Below, in pieces: positions 9,501 to 18,050 of a stretch of DNA of 45,279 bases. The translations under genes and the position numbers were made by a program. The notes below the pieces were generated by a model. The model was not told the DNA's origin. It searched no databases and saw only the letters and a program-made list of their open reading frames with translations. Each line of letters opens with the position of its first letter. Position 1 is the stretch's first letter. The stretch is from Sphingobacteriales bacterium (GTDB taxonomy: Bacteria > Bacteroidota > Bacteroidia > Chitinophagales > Chitinophagaceae). The stretch is from positions 1-45,279 of the forward strand of contig OMJB01000040.1 in NCBI GenBank assembly GCA_900299255.1, in the 5' to 3' direction.

Positions 9501-10866
9501 CTACCGGGTCTGTATGCAGATGCAGTGCATAAGCCGCACTCGGATATGTTGTAGCTGACATTTGGGAAAAACCAATCAGCGCATCATTATTTGAGTTGGC
9601 TGCAATTGAAGGAAATGCATAGAAATTAGTGTTGGTCGGGTCATCAATCAATCCTATCTGTACGGGGTTAGCCAGTGTATCTATCTGCCACCACATAGCC
9701 GAGCTTCTTGTTGGCGAGCCTGTAGCCGGGAAGAACGAAACATGCGATGTCCATATTCTGTTGTTAATATACTCTGCGGAGAATATCCTGTCATCATTTG
9801 TTTGCACTTTGTTAGTTGTACCCAGCTGCGGTGCAAAATCCGCACCGCCAGCACCTGAGCTCTGCCACCTTAAGCCGGTAGACGTAGGGAAACCAACAAT
9901 CGAATAAGCTTCAGAACCTACTGCGCCGGTAATTTTTGAAAGCCTGAGCTGGCCTCCGCCCCCTGCAGTGCCGTTCCAGGTCTCTACACAAAAAATGTTC
10001 TCCAGCGTTGCGTCATACGTAATTGTTGGGCAGATACACTGTGAACTGGTTTGTGTAAATGCTGAGTAGGGAGCACCTGCACCCGACATCAGGCTGGCAT
10101 AATTGAATGCATAAATTTTACAGCCACCGTAACCTGTAGGAATACCAAACAGGTTACCTGTTATTACCAGCCATTTCTTATTAAACCCTACATCCGGATA
10201 ATCAAGCCAATATCCAGAAGCTGCAATTGGCACTTTATACATCCACCAGCCACCTGTTGGATTGCTGGTTTTTGATACTGCAATAAGCAATGCTGAAGTA
10301 GACAAATTACCATCTACATCCGCAACCAGTATCCACCTGTGGTAATAAGGGTCATAATGTACGCGCGGGTCAAAAGTTCCGCCAGAAACCAGTGAAGAAA
10401 AAAAGCTGTTCAGGGAAACGGATGATACATTCGCTCCTGCCCTTGTTTGAATATGCACTGATGTATTGATAGCTGTAACACAATAATTGGAGTCAACGGC
10501 ACCATGTGTATCCGGAGGAATCGAAGTTCCGTTGTCAAGTGTTGCTTCAAACGTGTCTGTTGGTGTTGGAGAAACCGGCAACAGCGAAAGCCCCAGATAA
10601 GAATGGTGCGTAGTGGTTGTAGTCCGGCCGTGTATGAGCGTGGTATCAGTTATCGCAGGGCGGATACCGGTAGGTACATCCGACTCATTTTCGGTTTCAC
10701 GAATCCTGAAAGGATCCGGATGGGTCAGATAATAATTGGCCAGTACCGTAAAGTCAATTGACGACATCGCCGATTCTCTTCCGGTCTCCCTGGTCTGTGC
10801 CCCCGATCTTAGTGACAACAAAAGCGATAAACCAAAAAGTACCGGATAAAATAAACCTTTTCTCAT
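6562..10866 (-). CDS. Giant T9SS type A protein: propeller-like head with Ig/BIg2/PKD-like stalk
   Basis: 1434 aa. A signal peptide (to about residue 23, SGAQ) is followed by a ~500-residue head. The head contains PPDTHGAVDSNYCVTAIN and repeated WI/WV and Asp-rich strands, and looks like a beta-propeller; its function is unknown. A stalk follows: four Ig-like units with YQWK/YQWQ or FVWK, three BIg2-like units (TWSSSNPALATV type), and three ~88-aa PKD-like units (AYQWLING, SFVWNVNG, AYQWRING). The type A tail starts near LIPNPNRGEFTI and ends MVVNR. The stalk and tail closely resemble those of the M4 protease encoded upstream at 11064-15935, although the heads differ. A textbook promoter precedes it with a very short leader. 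Likely a surface adhesin or scaffold (inference). Confidence 0.85.
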   Translation of the reverse strand: MRKGLFYPVLFGLSLLLSLRSGAQTRETGRESAMSSIDFTVLANYYLTHPDPFRIRETENESDVPTGIRPAITDTTLIHGRTTTTTHHSYLGLSLLPVSPTPTDTFEATLDNGTSIPPDTHGAVDSNYCVTAINTSVHIQTRAGANVSSVSLNSFFSSLVSGGTFDPRVHYDPYYHRWILVADVDGNLSTSALLIAVSKTSNPTGGWWMYKVPIAASGYWLDYPDVGFNKKWLVITGNLFGIPTGYGGCKIYAFNYASLMSGAGAPYSAFTQTSSQCICPTITYDATLENIFCVETWNGTAGGGGQLRLSKITGAVGSEAYSIVGFPTSTGLRWQSSGAGGADFAPQLGTTNKVQTNDDRIFSAEYINNRIWTSHVSFFPATGSPTRSSAMWWQIDTLANPVQIGLIDDPTNTNFYAFPSIAANSNNDALIGFSQMSATTYPSAAYALHLHTDPVDSTRPSFVYRHGQNRYYKIFSGTDNRWGDYSNTMIDPLNFNDFWTIQEASASALNTWDTWWAYVNMCNITATITAGGPLSFCAGGSVVLNATTGTGYTYQWKLGGVNIAGATGSSYTATASGSYTVVITSSTCSATSGATVVTVNPLPNPITGTLTVCPGTTTTLSDLSGGGTWTSGTPGVATVVGGTGVVTGVSLGVVTISYTLLTGCSTSTIVTVNAAPAASITPGGPTTFCTGGSVVLSAPSGAGLTYQWKLGGTAIGGATNISYTATAGGNYTVVVTNASGCSTTSGITVVTVTVGPGATITPAGPTTFCAPGSVVLNANTGSGLTYQWQIGGVNIPGATGSAFTATASGNYTVIVASGPCVATSSAVTVTVNSASAGTITGASAVCIGQTITLADATTGGTWSSSNPALATVNSFGVVTGLATGVVTITYTVVNVCGTGTTTHTVNVSAGIAVAPITGTLSVCSGGTTALACTTPSGVWSSSNTSIATIGSLTGVATGIVAGTATISYSVTNLSGCVTSSTATLTVNSTFSASITPAGPTTFCTGASVILNATTGAGYTFVWKRNGTTIPGAVSASYTATLAGNYTVVVTLPGGCNTTTAPVTVTVNPSSIVTPAVSISAVPGILFCMATSPATFTASAFAGGPTPAYQWLINGAASGTGSTYSYTPAVGDIVTCVLTSSDVCAFPATVSTSDTIRITSPHTPSVSITSDHAAVCAGDTVTFTAVPVYGGTSPSFVWNVNGVNVGGGPSYRYRPSNGDAIVCLMTSNYPCVTTSSAISSAFVVHVQPMIPNSITIYASHTGIASGSADSFTAVAPYGGASPAYQWRINGAAVPGATNSTFITTTLRDGDIVSCEVTSSDPCVFPRTEHSSGIGVHVWGVGVQKITKAGSMFYLIPNPNRGEFTIDCELANAATTNVVIEITNMLGQVVYKENAPVIGGKVSKVILLDKANANGVYHVSITSADEHVVYNMVVNR

Positions 10867-10881
10867 TACTCAAATTTTGCC

Positions 10882-10912
10882 CAAAGTTAAAATTAATTAC
10901 TATATAAACAAA
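10882..10912 (-). promoter_or_regulatory. Bacteroidota-type promoter for the 1434-aa T9SS gene
   Basis: On the minus strand TTTG (10909-10912) is separated by 19 bp from TAACTTTG (10882-10889), which matches the phylum consensus. Transcription would start near 10875, leaving roughly a 10-nt leader before the ATG at 10866. Confidence 0.72.
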
Positions 10913-11015
10913 GCAGGTTCTTCGTTTGACAACTTGGCACTCCGCCTGTTTAAATGCCTTTAAAAAAAATACAATTATTCGCTTTAAACTTTCTCAGATA
11001 TTGATTGTGCAAAAA

Positions 11016-11046
11016 AAAGTCAGGGCCCTTTCCATGCCCTGACTTT
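11016..11046 (-). terminator. Terminator of the M4 metalloprotease gene
   Basis: Perfect 11-bp stem (11016-11026 / 11036-11046) with a 9-nt loop, followed on the minus strand by a run of eight T. It lies 17 nt beyond the stop at 11064. Confidence 0.85.
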
Positions 11047-11063
11047 CAAAAAAATCGTGCCGT

Positions 11064-14000
11064 TTACTTTTCCAGCAGCAACTGTAGTACCTGATGCTCA
11101 GTACCGGTTGTTACGTTCACCAGATAAACCCCCGAAGCAATTTTACCCGACATAAATATCTGCGTGGAGAACGAACCTGCATTGGCCGTTGCGGTGGTTG
11201 TAGTAACCACCTGCCCCAGCATGTCTGTAATACTGATCTGCACATTGTGTTCGCTCAAATCTTCCAGAGTGCCAGCAATGGTAAAATCTCCTTTGTTAGG
11301 ATTGGGTATAATACGAACACCAAATCCGGTTCTATTGATATTTGTTACACCCACTCCATATACCCTGATTTTTATGTCTCTGCTCAGCTCTGTACGCGGA
11401 TACACACATGGATTACTGCTGGTTACTTCACAGCTCACTCGGTCCCCATCCCTCAGGGCATTTGTAACATAGTAGGAGTTCGTTGCTCCTGTTACTGGGC
11501 TGCCGTTAACACGCCACTGATACGCAGGTGATGATCCGCCATACGGAGCAACAGCAGTAAAGGAGTCAACATAACCGGCTGGAATACCGGAATGGCTCAC
11601 ATAGATATTGATGCCATTGGGTATCATCGCCTGCACTGTCACTTTATAGGTATTACTTGTAACCGTACTTGTTGTTACGCACGGATAACTGCTCACCATA
11701 GTACACCTGAGTATATCCCCGTTTGATGGCGCATACCTGAAAGACGCACCGCCGCCTACACTCACTCCGTTCAGCGACCATGAGTAAATTGGCGCGCTGC
11801 CTCCATACACCGGCACTGCATTGTAAGTCACAGTATCTCCTGCACATACTGTGCCATGTGTGGTTGTAATGCTCACAGCAGGGGTACGCAATGCACCAAT
11901 AATTACCGTATCTATCCTTACAGCAGTAGTTGGGAATGCACAAACATCGTTGCTGGTGAGTACACATTTCACAACATCTCCTGCAGTCGGCGTATAACTG
12001 TAAGTATTTCCGCTGCCAACAGAGGCACCATTCACATACCAGTCATAAACAGGAGCAGTTCCACCGTACAACGATGATGCTGTATAGGTACTTGGCGCTG
12101 TTGTAGTGCAGAAAATAAATCCGGGTACAGCCGAAACGTTAACTACCGGTACTACTACCGGCGTTGGATTGACGATTACTGTAGTAGGAGCAGATTCCGA
12201 ATTGCAGCCCCCGGGCATTGAAATTACCACTGTATAATCTCCTGTTGTTGATACACGGTAGGTGCTTCCCACCGCACCCGCAATCGTGGTTCCGTTCTTC
12301 TTCCATACATAAGTATATCCGGTACCGGTAGACGCAGTGAGCAATACACTTGCACCCAGGCATAGATTCACTGTTCCTGATGGTGTTACGACCGCCGGGA
12401 AAGGAGAAAAAACATTAAATGTTGCACTGGCTCTGCCTACGCACCCAGCCAGGCTAGTCACATCATAATTGATAATCGTTGTACCTACTGTAAGCGCCGA
12501 CACCACACCGGTGCCGCTGATCGTTGCTACCGATGGTGTTACGCTCGACCACACACCTCCGGGCGTGGCATCTGTAAGCGTTGTTGACGATCCGCTGCAT
12601 ATAGACAATGACCCGGAAATCGCCGACACAGCAGGCAGCGGATTCACGGTAATTACAGAAATTGCCGTGGCGGTGCCACACGGATTGGTAACAGTATAGG
12701 TTATACCTGCTGTTCCCACAGCCAGGCCATTAACCACACCCAGGCTGCCTATAGACGCTATGCCCGGGCTGCCGCTACTCCAAATGCCTCCAGGTGTTGC
12801 ATCGTAGAGTGTAGCACTCTGCCCTATGCACACAGATGACGCTCCTCCGATCGGTCCAGCAGAAACAGTATTAACAGTGACCACCGCGCTCGCAGTACAT
12901 CCTGTGGGCAGGGTGTAAACAATAGTAGTTGTGCCCGCAGTTGCGCCTGTTACAGCACCTGTAGAACCTACTGTAGCTACAGCCGGCAAACTGCTGCTCC
13001 ACGCACCACCCGGCGTCACATCACTCAACAATGTTACCGATCCTGCACAAACTGCAAGTGTACCGGTAATAGCCGCAGGCAGCGGATTTACAGTAACAGC
13101 ATAAACTGAAAAACAGCCCGCTCCCATCGTATAACTGATGGTGGCAGTTCCTGCCCCTACTCCTGTTACCACGCCTGTACCAACTCCTACAGTTGCAATA
13201 CCAATATTACTGCTGCTCCACGTACCTCCGGGTACTGTTTCTGTCAGCAGTGTTGTCAGTCCCTGGCATACGTTTGGCACACCTGTTATCGCCACAGGCA
13301 GCGGGTTTACTGTTACTGTTGTAACTGTATAACACCCTGTACCCAGTGTATATGTTATATTGGCTGAGCCCGCTCCGGTTCCTGTTACAATTCCGCTCAG
13401 CGACCCCACTGTGGCTATACCTGTGGAACCGCTGCTCCACACGCCCGGCCCTGATGCATCACTGAGTGTGGTTGTCAATGTAACGCACAGCAGATTAGTG
13501 CCGGTAATCGCAGCCGGCAATGGATTCACCACTACAGCAGTTACTGCAGATGTGTTGCTGCAACCTGATGCATTGGTGATCTGTACTGTATAATTGCCCG
13601 CAAGGCTGGCGGTATAGCTGATCGATGTTTCCCCTGCTATTGGCACACCGCTTTCAAACCACTGGTAAGTATAACCGGCTCCCGCAGTTGCATTCAGCAC
13701 TACGCTCCCACCCGAACAGAAAGTCGTTGAAGATGACGGCGTAATGGTTGCAACAGGTAGTGCAACAACATTCACAGTAGTAATCAACGATGTTGTTGAA
13801 CATCCTGCCGAATTCGTTTCAACAATAGTATAGTTTCCGGCTGTATTGGCCGTATAGGTAGTTGTGGTTGCACCTGCAATATTTGAACCGCCCAGCTTCC
13901 ACTGATACAAATATCCAGCGCCTGATGTTGCTGTCAGCAGCACTGTACTGCCCGAACACAAAACGGCAGACGGAGCCGGAGCTATTACAGCAGTTGGATA

Positions 14001-15935
14001 AGCATTAACGGTAACCAGTGTCTTTGCATCACAGCCTGCGCCTACTGTGTAGGTAATGGTGTCAATACCCGGTGTCAGACCCGACAATAATCCTCCGCTG
14101 CTGATTGTAGCAATCAAAGGAAAACTGCTCGACCATGTTCCGCCAGGTGTCGCATCAGATAAGGTGGATGTTCCACCCACGCAGATATTGTTTACACCCG
14201 TAATGTTAGCCGGATAGGGCACATAGTCGGGCCCAACCCCCACCGCATACCACGCCTTGGTTACAGTGATCACCGCCTGCGAACATGGTCCGTACAATGT
14301 ACTTGCAGTTGCGATAGATGTTGTACGCATCAGGTTATAGTCTGCCGTGCTCGACAGTGCCAGTTCTGTCTGGTACAGTATATCTGCACCCTGGGTAAAC
14401 CCTATACCGGTTACGCTGTATGCATGGCTAGAATCATTGGTTCCTGAGCCACCCTGCACCACAAGGTAATACCATTTGTTCATCACTCCGCTGTTGGTGT
14501 GTACGCCGCACTCATCATTGCCACCGCTGGGCACACAACCCACCTGATTCACCCAATAAGTGCCGCCATACGTATCCGGATCGCTCTTCAGCTTCGGAAA
14601 ATCCATCCTGCGTAGTGGGTTACCGCATTTAATTTCTTCGCCTATCGACCAGGTTACTTTGGAAACTGCATCAATTTCATGTGGATCGGCCCATGCTTCA
14701 ATAGTAGCACCCCAGCAGTCGCTAAACGACTCATTCATAGCGCCAGATTCTCTGGCATACACCAGATTGGCGGTATACTGGCATACGCCATGGCCAATTT
14801 CATGGCCCGTAACATCCAGGCTGGCAAGTGGTGTAAAACCGCTACCACAACCTGTACCATCGCCATAAGTCATCTCAGTTCCGTCCCAGAATGCATTGTT
14901 AAATCCCGACTGGTAATGCACATATTGCAGCAGTATCCCGTCCAGATTGTCATAGCTCAGCCTGCCCTGAACTGTATTCCAGTAGTCATAAACTATCTCT
15001 GCCGCCCAGTGTGCGTCCAGTGCTATGGTATCTGCTGCTGCCAGTGGCCAGGTGTTGGTAACACTGGTGTATTCAGTAGCTGCGCCATAGCTGCTGCCAT
15101 TATTCATATTCAGTGTGTGTATCCCCGATCCGCGGGTGGAGTCATACAGTTCAAAAGTAGTACCGATATCGCTGGTCTGAAATGCTACAAACGAACTGTA
15201 CTTGGTGCGCCCCGTAGCTGCCGTATGTTTGATCAGCGAGTTGGCCAGCAGCACTTTTCCTGTAACCGCGTCTATATATATCTCCTGCCTGCTCAGCGGT
15301 TGTTGTGCATATACATTAAACATCCATGCAAGGTGCAGTTTCCTGTCGGGCGTTGCTGCCCTGAAATCTTCCACAAACATCAATACTCCCTTAGGCATAA
15401 AGGTGGTGTCCGGTTTGTGATACATCATTTTTATCCGGCGCTCTTCCATTGGGTCCTCCCACATATATTTGCCAGCACCCACAAATTCTATGGCCTTGGC
15501 AAAAGCCGACCGCTCATCCATAGCTGGCACCATGCTCAGCATAGGGTTCATCTGGTAGTAGTTCCCGGTCATAAAGGTTACCGCCCCGTTTTTAGAGGTC
15601 AGCGCATAACTGGCATAGGCCACTTTAACACCTTTAAAATACTGGTTGTAACGCTGGGTAGTAACCCCCGCCTTCGTTGTGGTACGGTACTGCAGCTGCA
15701 TCATAGTGTTTAAACCATCCACTCCCAGGTATTTGCTAAACAGCTCAGCCGCCTGATCTTCTTTCCATCCGGCACTGGGCAGAAAAGAAATAGAAGTTGG
15801 CGTCTGATCCCCTTCATTTCTTGTAATGGACTGTACTTTGTCTTGTTGCTGCCCAAAAGCACTGAATCCCGCAAACAACAATAACCCAATAACGAAGCCC
15901 ATGCTCTCAGGCACGCGCAGGCACAATTTCCTCAT
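11064..15935 (-). CDS. Secreted M4 (thermolysin-type) metalloprotease with long Ig/BIg2/PKD-like stalk and T9SS type A tail
   Basis: 1623 aa from the ATG at 15935 (a TTG lies two codons upstream). Order: signal peptide ending near FSAFG; FTP-type propeptide (about 50-240); M4 catalytic domain with zinc motif HEIGH (378-382), third ligand in NESFSD (Glu402) and the catalytic histidine of GVHTNSGVMNKW (His479), so all catalytic landmarks are present. The catalytic C-lobe ends near 568. Next come six BIg2-like units, three Ig-like units (YQWKLGG, YQWFESG, YVWKKNG), three PKD-like units, and a tail from RIIPNPNKGDFTI to LLLEK. It should be an extracellular endopeptidase needing propeptide removal; the stalk probably tethers or targets it (inference). 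Thermolysin relatives usually lack such a stalk. Confidence 0.9.
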   Translation of the reverse strand: MRKLCLRVPESMGFVIGLLLFAGFSAFGQQQDKVQSITRNEGDQTPTSISFLPSAGWKEDQAAELFSKYLGVDGLNTMMQLQYRTTTKAGVTTQRYNQYFKGVKVAYASYALTSKNGAVTFMTGNYYQMNPMLSMVPAMDERSAFAKAIEFVGAGKYMWEDPMEERRIKMMYHKPDTTFMPKGVLMFVEDFRAATPDRKLHLAWMFNVYAQQPLSRQEIYIDAVTGKVLLANSLIKHTAATGRTKYSSFVAFQTSDIGTTFELYDSTRGSGIHTLNMNNGSSYGAATEYTSVTNTWPLAAADTIALDAHWAAEIVYDYWNTVQGRLSYDNLDGILLQYVHYQSGFNNAFWDGTEMTYGDGTGCGSGFTPLASLDVTGHEIGHGVCQYTANLVYARESGAMNESFSDCWGATIEAWADPHEIDAVSKVTWSIGEEIKCGNPLRRMDFPKLKSDPDTYGGTYWVNQVGCVPSGGNDECGVHTNSGVMNKWYYLVVQGGSGTNDSSHAYSVTGIGFTQGADILYQTELALSSTADYNLMRTTSIATASTLYGPCSQAVITVTKAWYAVGVGPDYVPYPANITGVNNICVGGTSTLSDATPGGTWSSSFPLIATISSGGLLSGLTPGIDTITYTVGAGCDAKTLVTVNAYPTAVIAPAPSAVLCSGSTVLLTATSGAGYLYQWKLGGSNIAGATTTTYTANTAGNYTIVETNSAGCSTTSLITTVNVVALPVATITPSSSTTFCSGGSVVLNATAGAGYTYQWFESGVPIAGETSISYTASLAGNYTVQITNASGCSNTSAVTAVVVNPLPAAITGTNLLCVTLTTTLSDASGPGVWSSGSTGIATVGSLSGIVTGTGAGSANITYTLGTGCYTVTTVTVNPLPVAITGVPNVCQGLTTLLTETVPGGTWSSSNIGIATVGVGTGVVTGVGAGTATISYTMGAGCFSVYAVTVNPLPAAITGTLAVCAGSVTLLSDVTPGGAWSSSLPAVATVGSTGAVTGATAGTTTIVYTLPTGCTASAVVTVNTVSAGPIGGASSVCIGQSATLYDATPGGIWSSGSPGIASIGSLGVVNGLAVGTAGITYTVTNPCGTATAISVITVNPLPAVSAISGSLSICSGSSTTLTDATPGGVWSSVTPSVATISGTGVVSALTVGTTIINYDVTSLAGCVGRASATFNVFSPFPAVVTPSGTVNLCLGASVLLTASTGTGYTYVWKKNGTTIAGAVGSTYRVSTTGDYTVVISMPGGCNSESAPTTVIVNPTPVVVPVVNVSAVPGFIFCTTTAPSTYTASSLYGGTAPVYDWYVNGASVGSGNTYSYTPTAGDVVKCVLTSNDVCAFPTTAVRIDTVIIGALRTPAVSITTTHGTVCAGDTVTYNAVPVYGGSAPIYSWSLNGVSVGGGASFRYAPSNGDILRCTMVSSYPCVTTSTVTSNTYKVTVQAMIPNGINIYVSHSGIPAGYVDSFTAVAPYGGSSPAYQWRVNGSPVTGATNSYYVTNALRDGDRVSCEVTSSNPCVYPRTELSRDIKIRVYGVGVTNINRTGFGVRIIPNPNKGDFTIAGTLEDLSEHNVQISITDMLGQVVTTTTATANAGSFSTQIFMSGKIASGVYLVNVTTGTEHQVLQLLLEK

Positions 15936-16144
15936 AAACAACTCGTTTTATAATAATTTTATTCAATACTAGCATGTAATTTAATAAATATTATCCCATG
16001 CACAAAGTAGCGCAGGCCCTCAATAGGCAAATAAGCCAAAAAATATGCCAGAATCACTTTTCTCTATCATTCTGCTACCCTACGCATGCGAAAACGAAGT
16101 TCAACCTCTCCCCGCTCTCAGAGGCTATTGCAGCAAAAAGGCTA
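15936..16144. other. Divergent intergenic region, M4 protease / MbnP
   Basis: AT-rich 209-bp spacer between divergently transcribed genes. No convincing -33/-7 pair was found for the minus-strand protease gene. A short plus-strand reading frame at 16045-16230 overlaps the MbnP start in another frame and lacks protein-like features. Confidence 0.4.
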
Positions 16145-16152
16145 TAGCTTTG
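16145..16152 (+). promoter_or_regulatory. Candidate -7 box TAGCTTTG for the mbnP-mbnH operon
   Basis: The octamer matches TAnnTTTG and lies 17 nt before the TTG start at 16169, predicting a leader of about 10 nt. No TTTG lies at the right distance upstream, so only half of the promoter is supported. Confidence 0.45.
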
Positions 16153-16168
16153 CCAAAAAATCACCTTT

Positions 16169-16903
16169 TTGAGAAAAGCCGCCTTTTTAGCCATTTGTCT
16201 TACCTGCTGCGTTTTAATTGTGGGTTTTAAACGTATCCCGCAGCAACATGGCAGCCTCACCATTACCTTTAAACACCTTGTGGGCAACATCCCCCTTGCA
16301 CTCGATACCGTTCAGTATAAAAACGAGCTCAGACAACCCTTTACCATCACAAAATTCAAGTATTACATCAGCAATATTCATCTCCATAAAACCGACGGCA
16401 GCCTGGTCCCGGTAGATCAATACTTCCTGATCAATGAAGACGAACCTGATTCCAAAACCATTACACTCTCTGATATCCCAACCTCACAATTTACAGGCAT
16501 AGATTTCATAATCGGTGTAGACAGCCTGCACAATTGCAGTGGCGCACAGTCTGGAGCGCTCGATCCTGTTAATGCCATGTTCTGGGCATGGAATACCGGC
16601 TACATATTTCTGAAACTGGAAGGAAAAGCCGCAGCTTCAAAATCACCGGGCCATTTGTTCGAATACCACATTGGTGGCTACCAGCAACCCACCAACTGCA
16701 TCCGCACCGTGTCGCTGCAGTTTCCCCGAGCGTTAACTGTTGGCACAGACAAGGAACTGGTGCTCAAAACCGATGCCGCCGAGATTCTTAAATCCCCGAA
16801 TACCTTAGATTTCTCCAAGCTATCCTCTGTCACCGATTTCCACAATGCAACTACCATAGCAGATAACTATGCTGATATGTTTTCTGTTTCGAAAATCAGA
16901 TGA
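16169..16903 (+). CDS. MbnP-like periplasmic protein (MbnP family)
   Basis: 244 aa. The family is named after the methanobactin-operon protein MbnP. In methanotrophs MbnP binds copper after its partner MbnH converts a tryptophan to kynurenine. The family core is clear: YYISNIHLHKTDG (65-77), IIGVDSLHNCSGAQSGALDP (114-133), FWAWNTGYIFLKLEG (138-152, Trp139 and Trp141), and YHIGGY (166-171). Cys123 and Cys177 may form a disulfide. A TTG start is used: an in-frame TAG at 16145 leaves no upstream ATG, and the TTG gives a hydrophobic signal segment. The stop overlaps the next ATG (ATGA), so translation is coupled to the di-heme partner. Copper binding here is inference; no methanobactin genes are nearby. 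Confidence 0.85.
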   Translation: MRKAAFLAICLTCCVLIVGFKRIPQQHGSLTITFKHLVGNIPLALDTVQYKNELRQPFTITKFKYYISNIHLHKTDGSLVPVDQYFLINEDEPDSKTITLSDIPTSQFTGIDFIIGVDSLHNCSGAQSGALDPVNAMFWAWNTGYIFLKLEGKAAASKSPGHLFEYHIGGYQQPTNCIRTVSLQFPRALTVGTDKELVLKTDAAEILKSPNTLDFSKLSSVTDFHNATTIADNYADMFSVSKIR

Positions 16904-17937
16904 AAAAGCGCCTGATTACTATATCCGCAATCCTGCTTTGCGCACTGCTTTTCAGCTTTGTAGCACACCGCTCCACAGAGGCCGTTACTGCCGAACAGGT
17001 TACCTTAAAAATACCAAAAGGTTTCCCCACACCTGTTTATAATTTCAGCAACAACGACCCCAATCCATTGCTCTTCAGCTTGGGCAGAAAACTCTTTTAC
17101 GACCCCATACTCTCCAAAGACAGCAACATTAGTTGCGGCACCTGCCACAAGCAGGCAGCTGTCTTCAGCGACGCACCGTTGGCGCTGAGCCGTGGCATCA
17201 GCGGCCTCACCGGCACTCGTAATGCACCCGCCCTGCAAAACCTAATCTGGAACACCAGCTTTATGTGGGACGGCGGTGTGAACCACCTCGAAGTGCAGCC
17301 CATCAGCCCCATAACTAATCACGTGGAAATGGACGAAACCATGGCTTCTGTTATCAGAAAACTGCATCGCAGCAGCACATACAGGGAAAGCTTCAGCACT
17401 GCATTCGGCGATACTGTTATCAGTTCCGAACGGATGTTAAAAGCATTAGCACAGTTCATAGGCCTTATGATCTCTGCCAACTCCCGCTACGACCATTTTG
17501 TAAACCATAAAGGCACTTTCACCACCCAGGAAGAAAAAGGATTGCAGCTCTTCCGCGACAAATGCGCCAATTGCCACCACGAGCCGCTCTTCACCGACAA
17601 CCGCTACCGCAATAACGGACTGGTACCAGATTCGGCACTGCACGACAAAGGCCGCGCCACCATCACAGGCCTGCAGTTCGATGAATACAAGTTCAAAGTA
17701 CCCTCACTCCGCAATATTGCGCTTACCCCGCCCTACATGCACGATGGCCGTTTCAATACCCTGAATGAAGTCCTGGGCCACTACGCGAATCCAAAAAAAT
17801 TTGCACCAAATACTGCCAAAGAAATGTACGAAATCGGCCGCCTCTCCTCAGCCGATAAACAAGCCATCATCGCCTTTCTGCACACACTCACTGATTCATC
17901 TTTTATCACCGATAAAAGGTTCAGTAATCCGGATTAA
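16900..17937 (+). CDS. MbnH-like di-heme cytochrome c peroxidase / MauG family protein
   Basis: 345 aa. An export signal lies at residues 1-22. Two c-type heme motifs are visible: CGTCHKQ (Cys79, Cys82, His83) and CANCHHE (Cys222, Cys225, His226). Family landmarks are KLFYDP, the TGTRNAPALQN segment (104-114), FMWDGGV, and PYMHDGRF in the C-terminal half. Relatives either reduce peroxide (CcpA) or oxidise amino acid side chains in a partner protein (MauG, MbnH). The 4-nt overlap with the MbnP-like gene makes it likely that this enzyme modifies that protein, probably at a tryptophan, in the periplasm (inference). Length is normal and both hemes are intact. Confidence 0.9.
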   Translation: MKKRLITISAILLCALLFSFVAHRSTEAVTAEQVTLKIPKGFPTPVYNFSNNDPNPLLFSLGRKLFYDPILSKDSNISCGTCHKQAAVFSDAPLALSRGISGLTGTRNAPALQNLIWNTSFMWDGGVNHLEVQPISPITNHVEMDETMASVIRKLHRSSTYRESFSTAFGDTVISSERMLKALAQFIGLMISANSRYDHFVNHKGTFTTQEEKGLQLFRDKCANCHHEPLFTDNRYRNNGLVPDSALHDKGRATITGLQFDEYKFKVPSLRNIALTPPYMHDGRFNTLNEVLGHYANPKKFAPNTAKEMYEIGRLSSADKQAIIAFLHTLTDSSFITDKRFSNPD

Positions 17938-17955
17938 AGACTCCTTTAGGAGTCT
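17938..17955 (+). terminator. Hairpin just after the mbnH-like gene
   Basis: Perfect 8-bp stem (AGACTCCT / AGGAGTCT) with a TT loop directly after the stop codon. The T-run is weak, so it may be a terminator or an mRNA 3'-end stabiliser. Confidence 0.5.
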
Positions 17956-18050
17956 GAGCTTTGTAGTAGTTATCATCATTGCTTTTTCAGGTATCCCATC
18001 GGGGTGCAGCAATTAATTGCTCACCTTTTTTTGTTCCCATATTTCTGAAC

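Noticed and set aside
14679-15713. 344-codon plus-strand frame opposite the M4 protease
   Set aside because: The minus strand carries the intact HEIGH protease; the plus frame has no recognisable motifs.
16045-16230. 61-codon plus-strand frame upstream of the MbnP-like gene
   Set aside because: It overlaps the MbnP signal region in another frame and shows no protein features.
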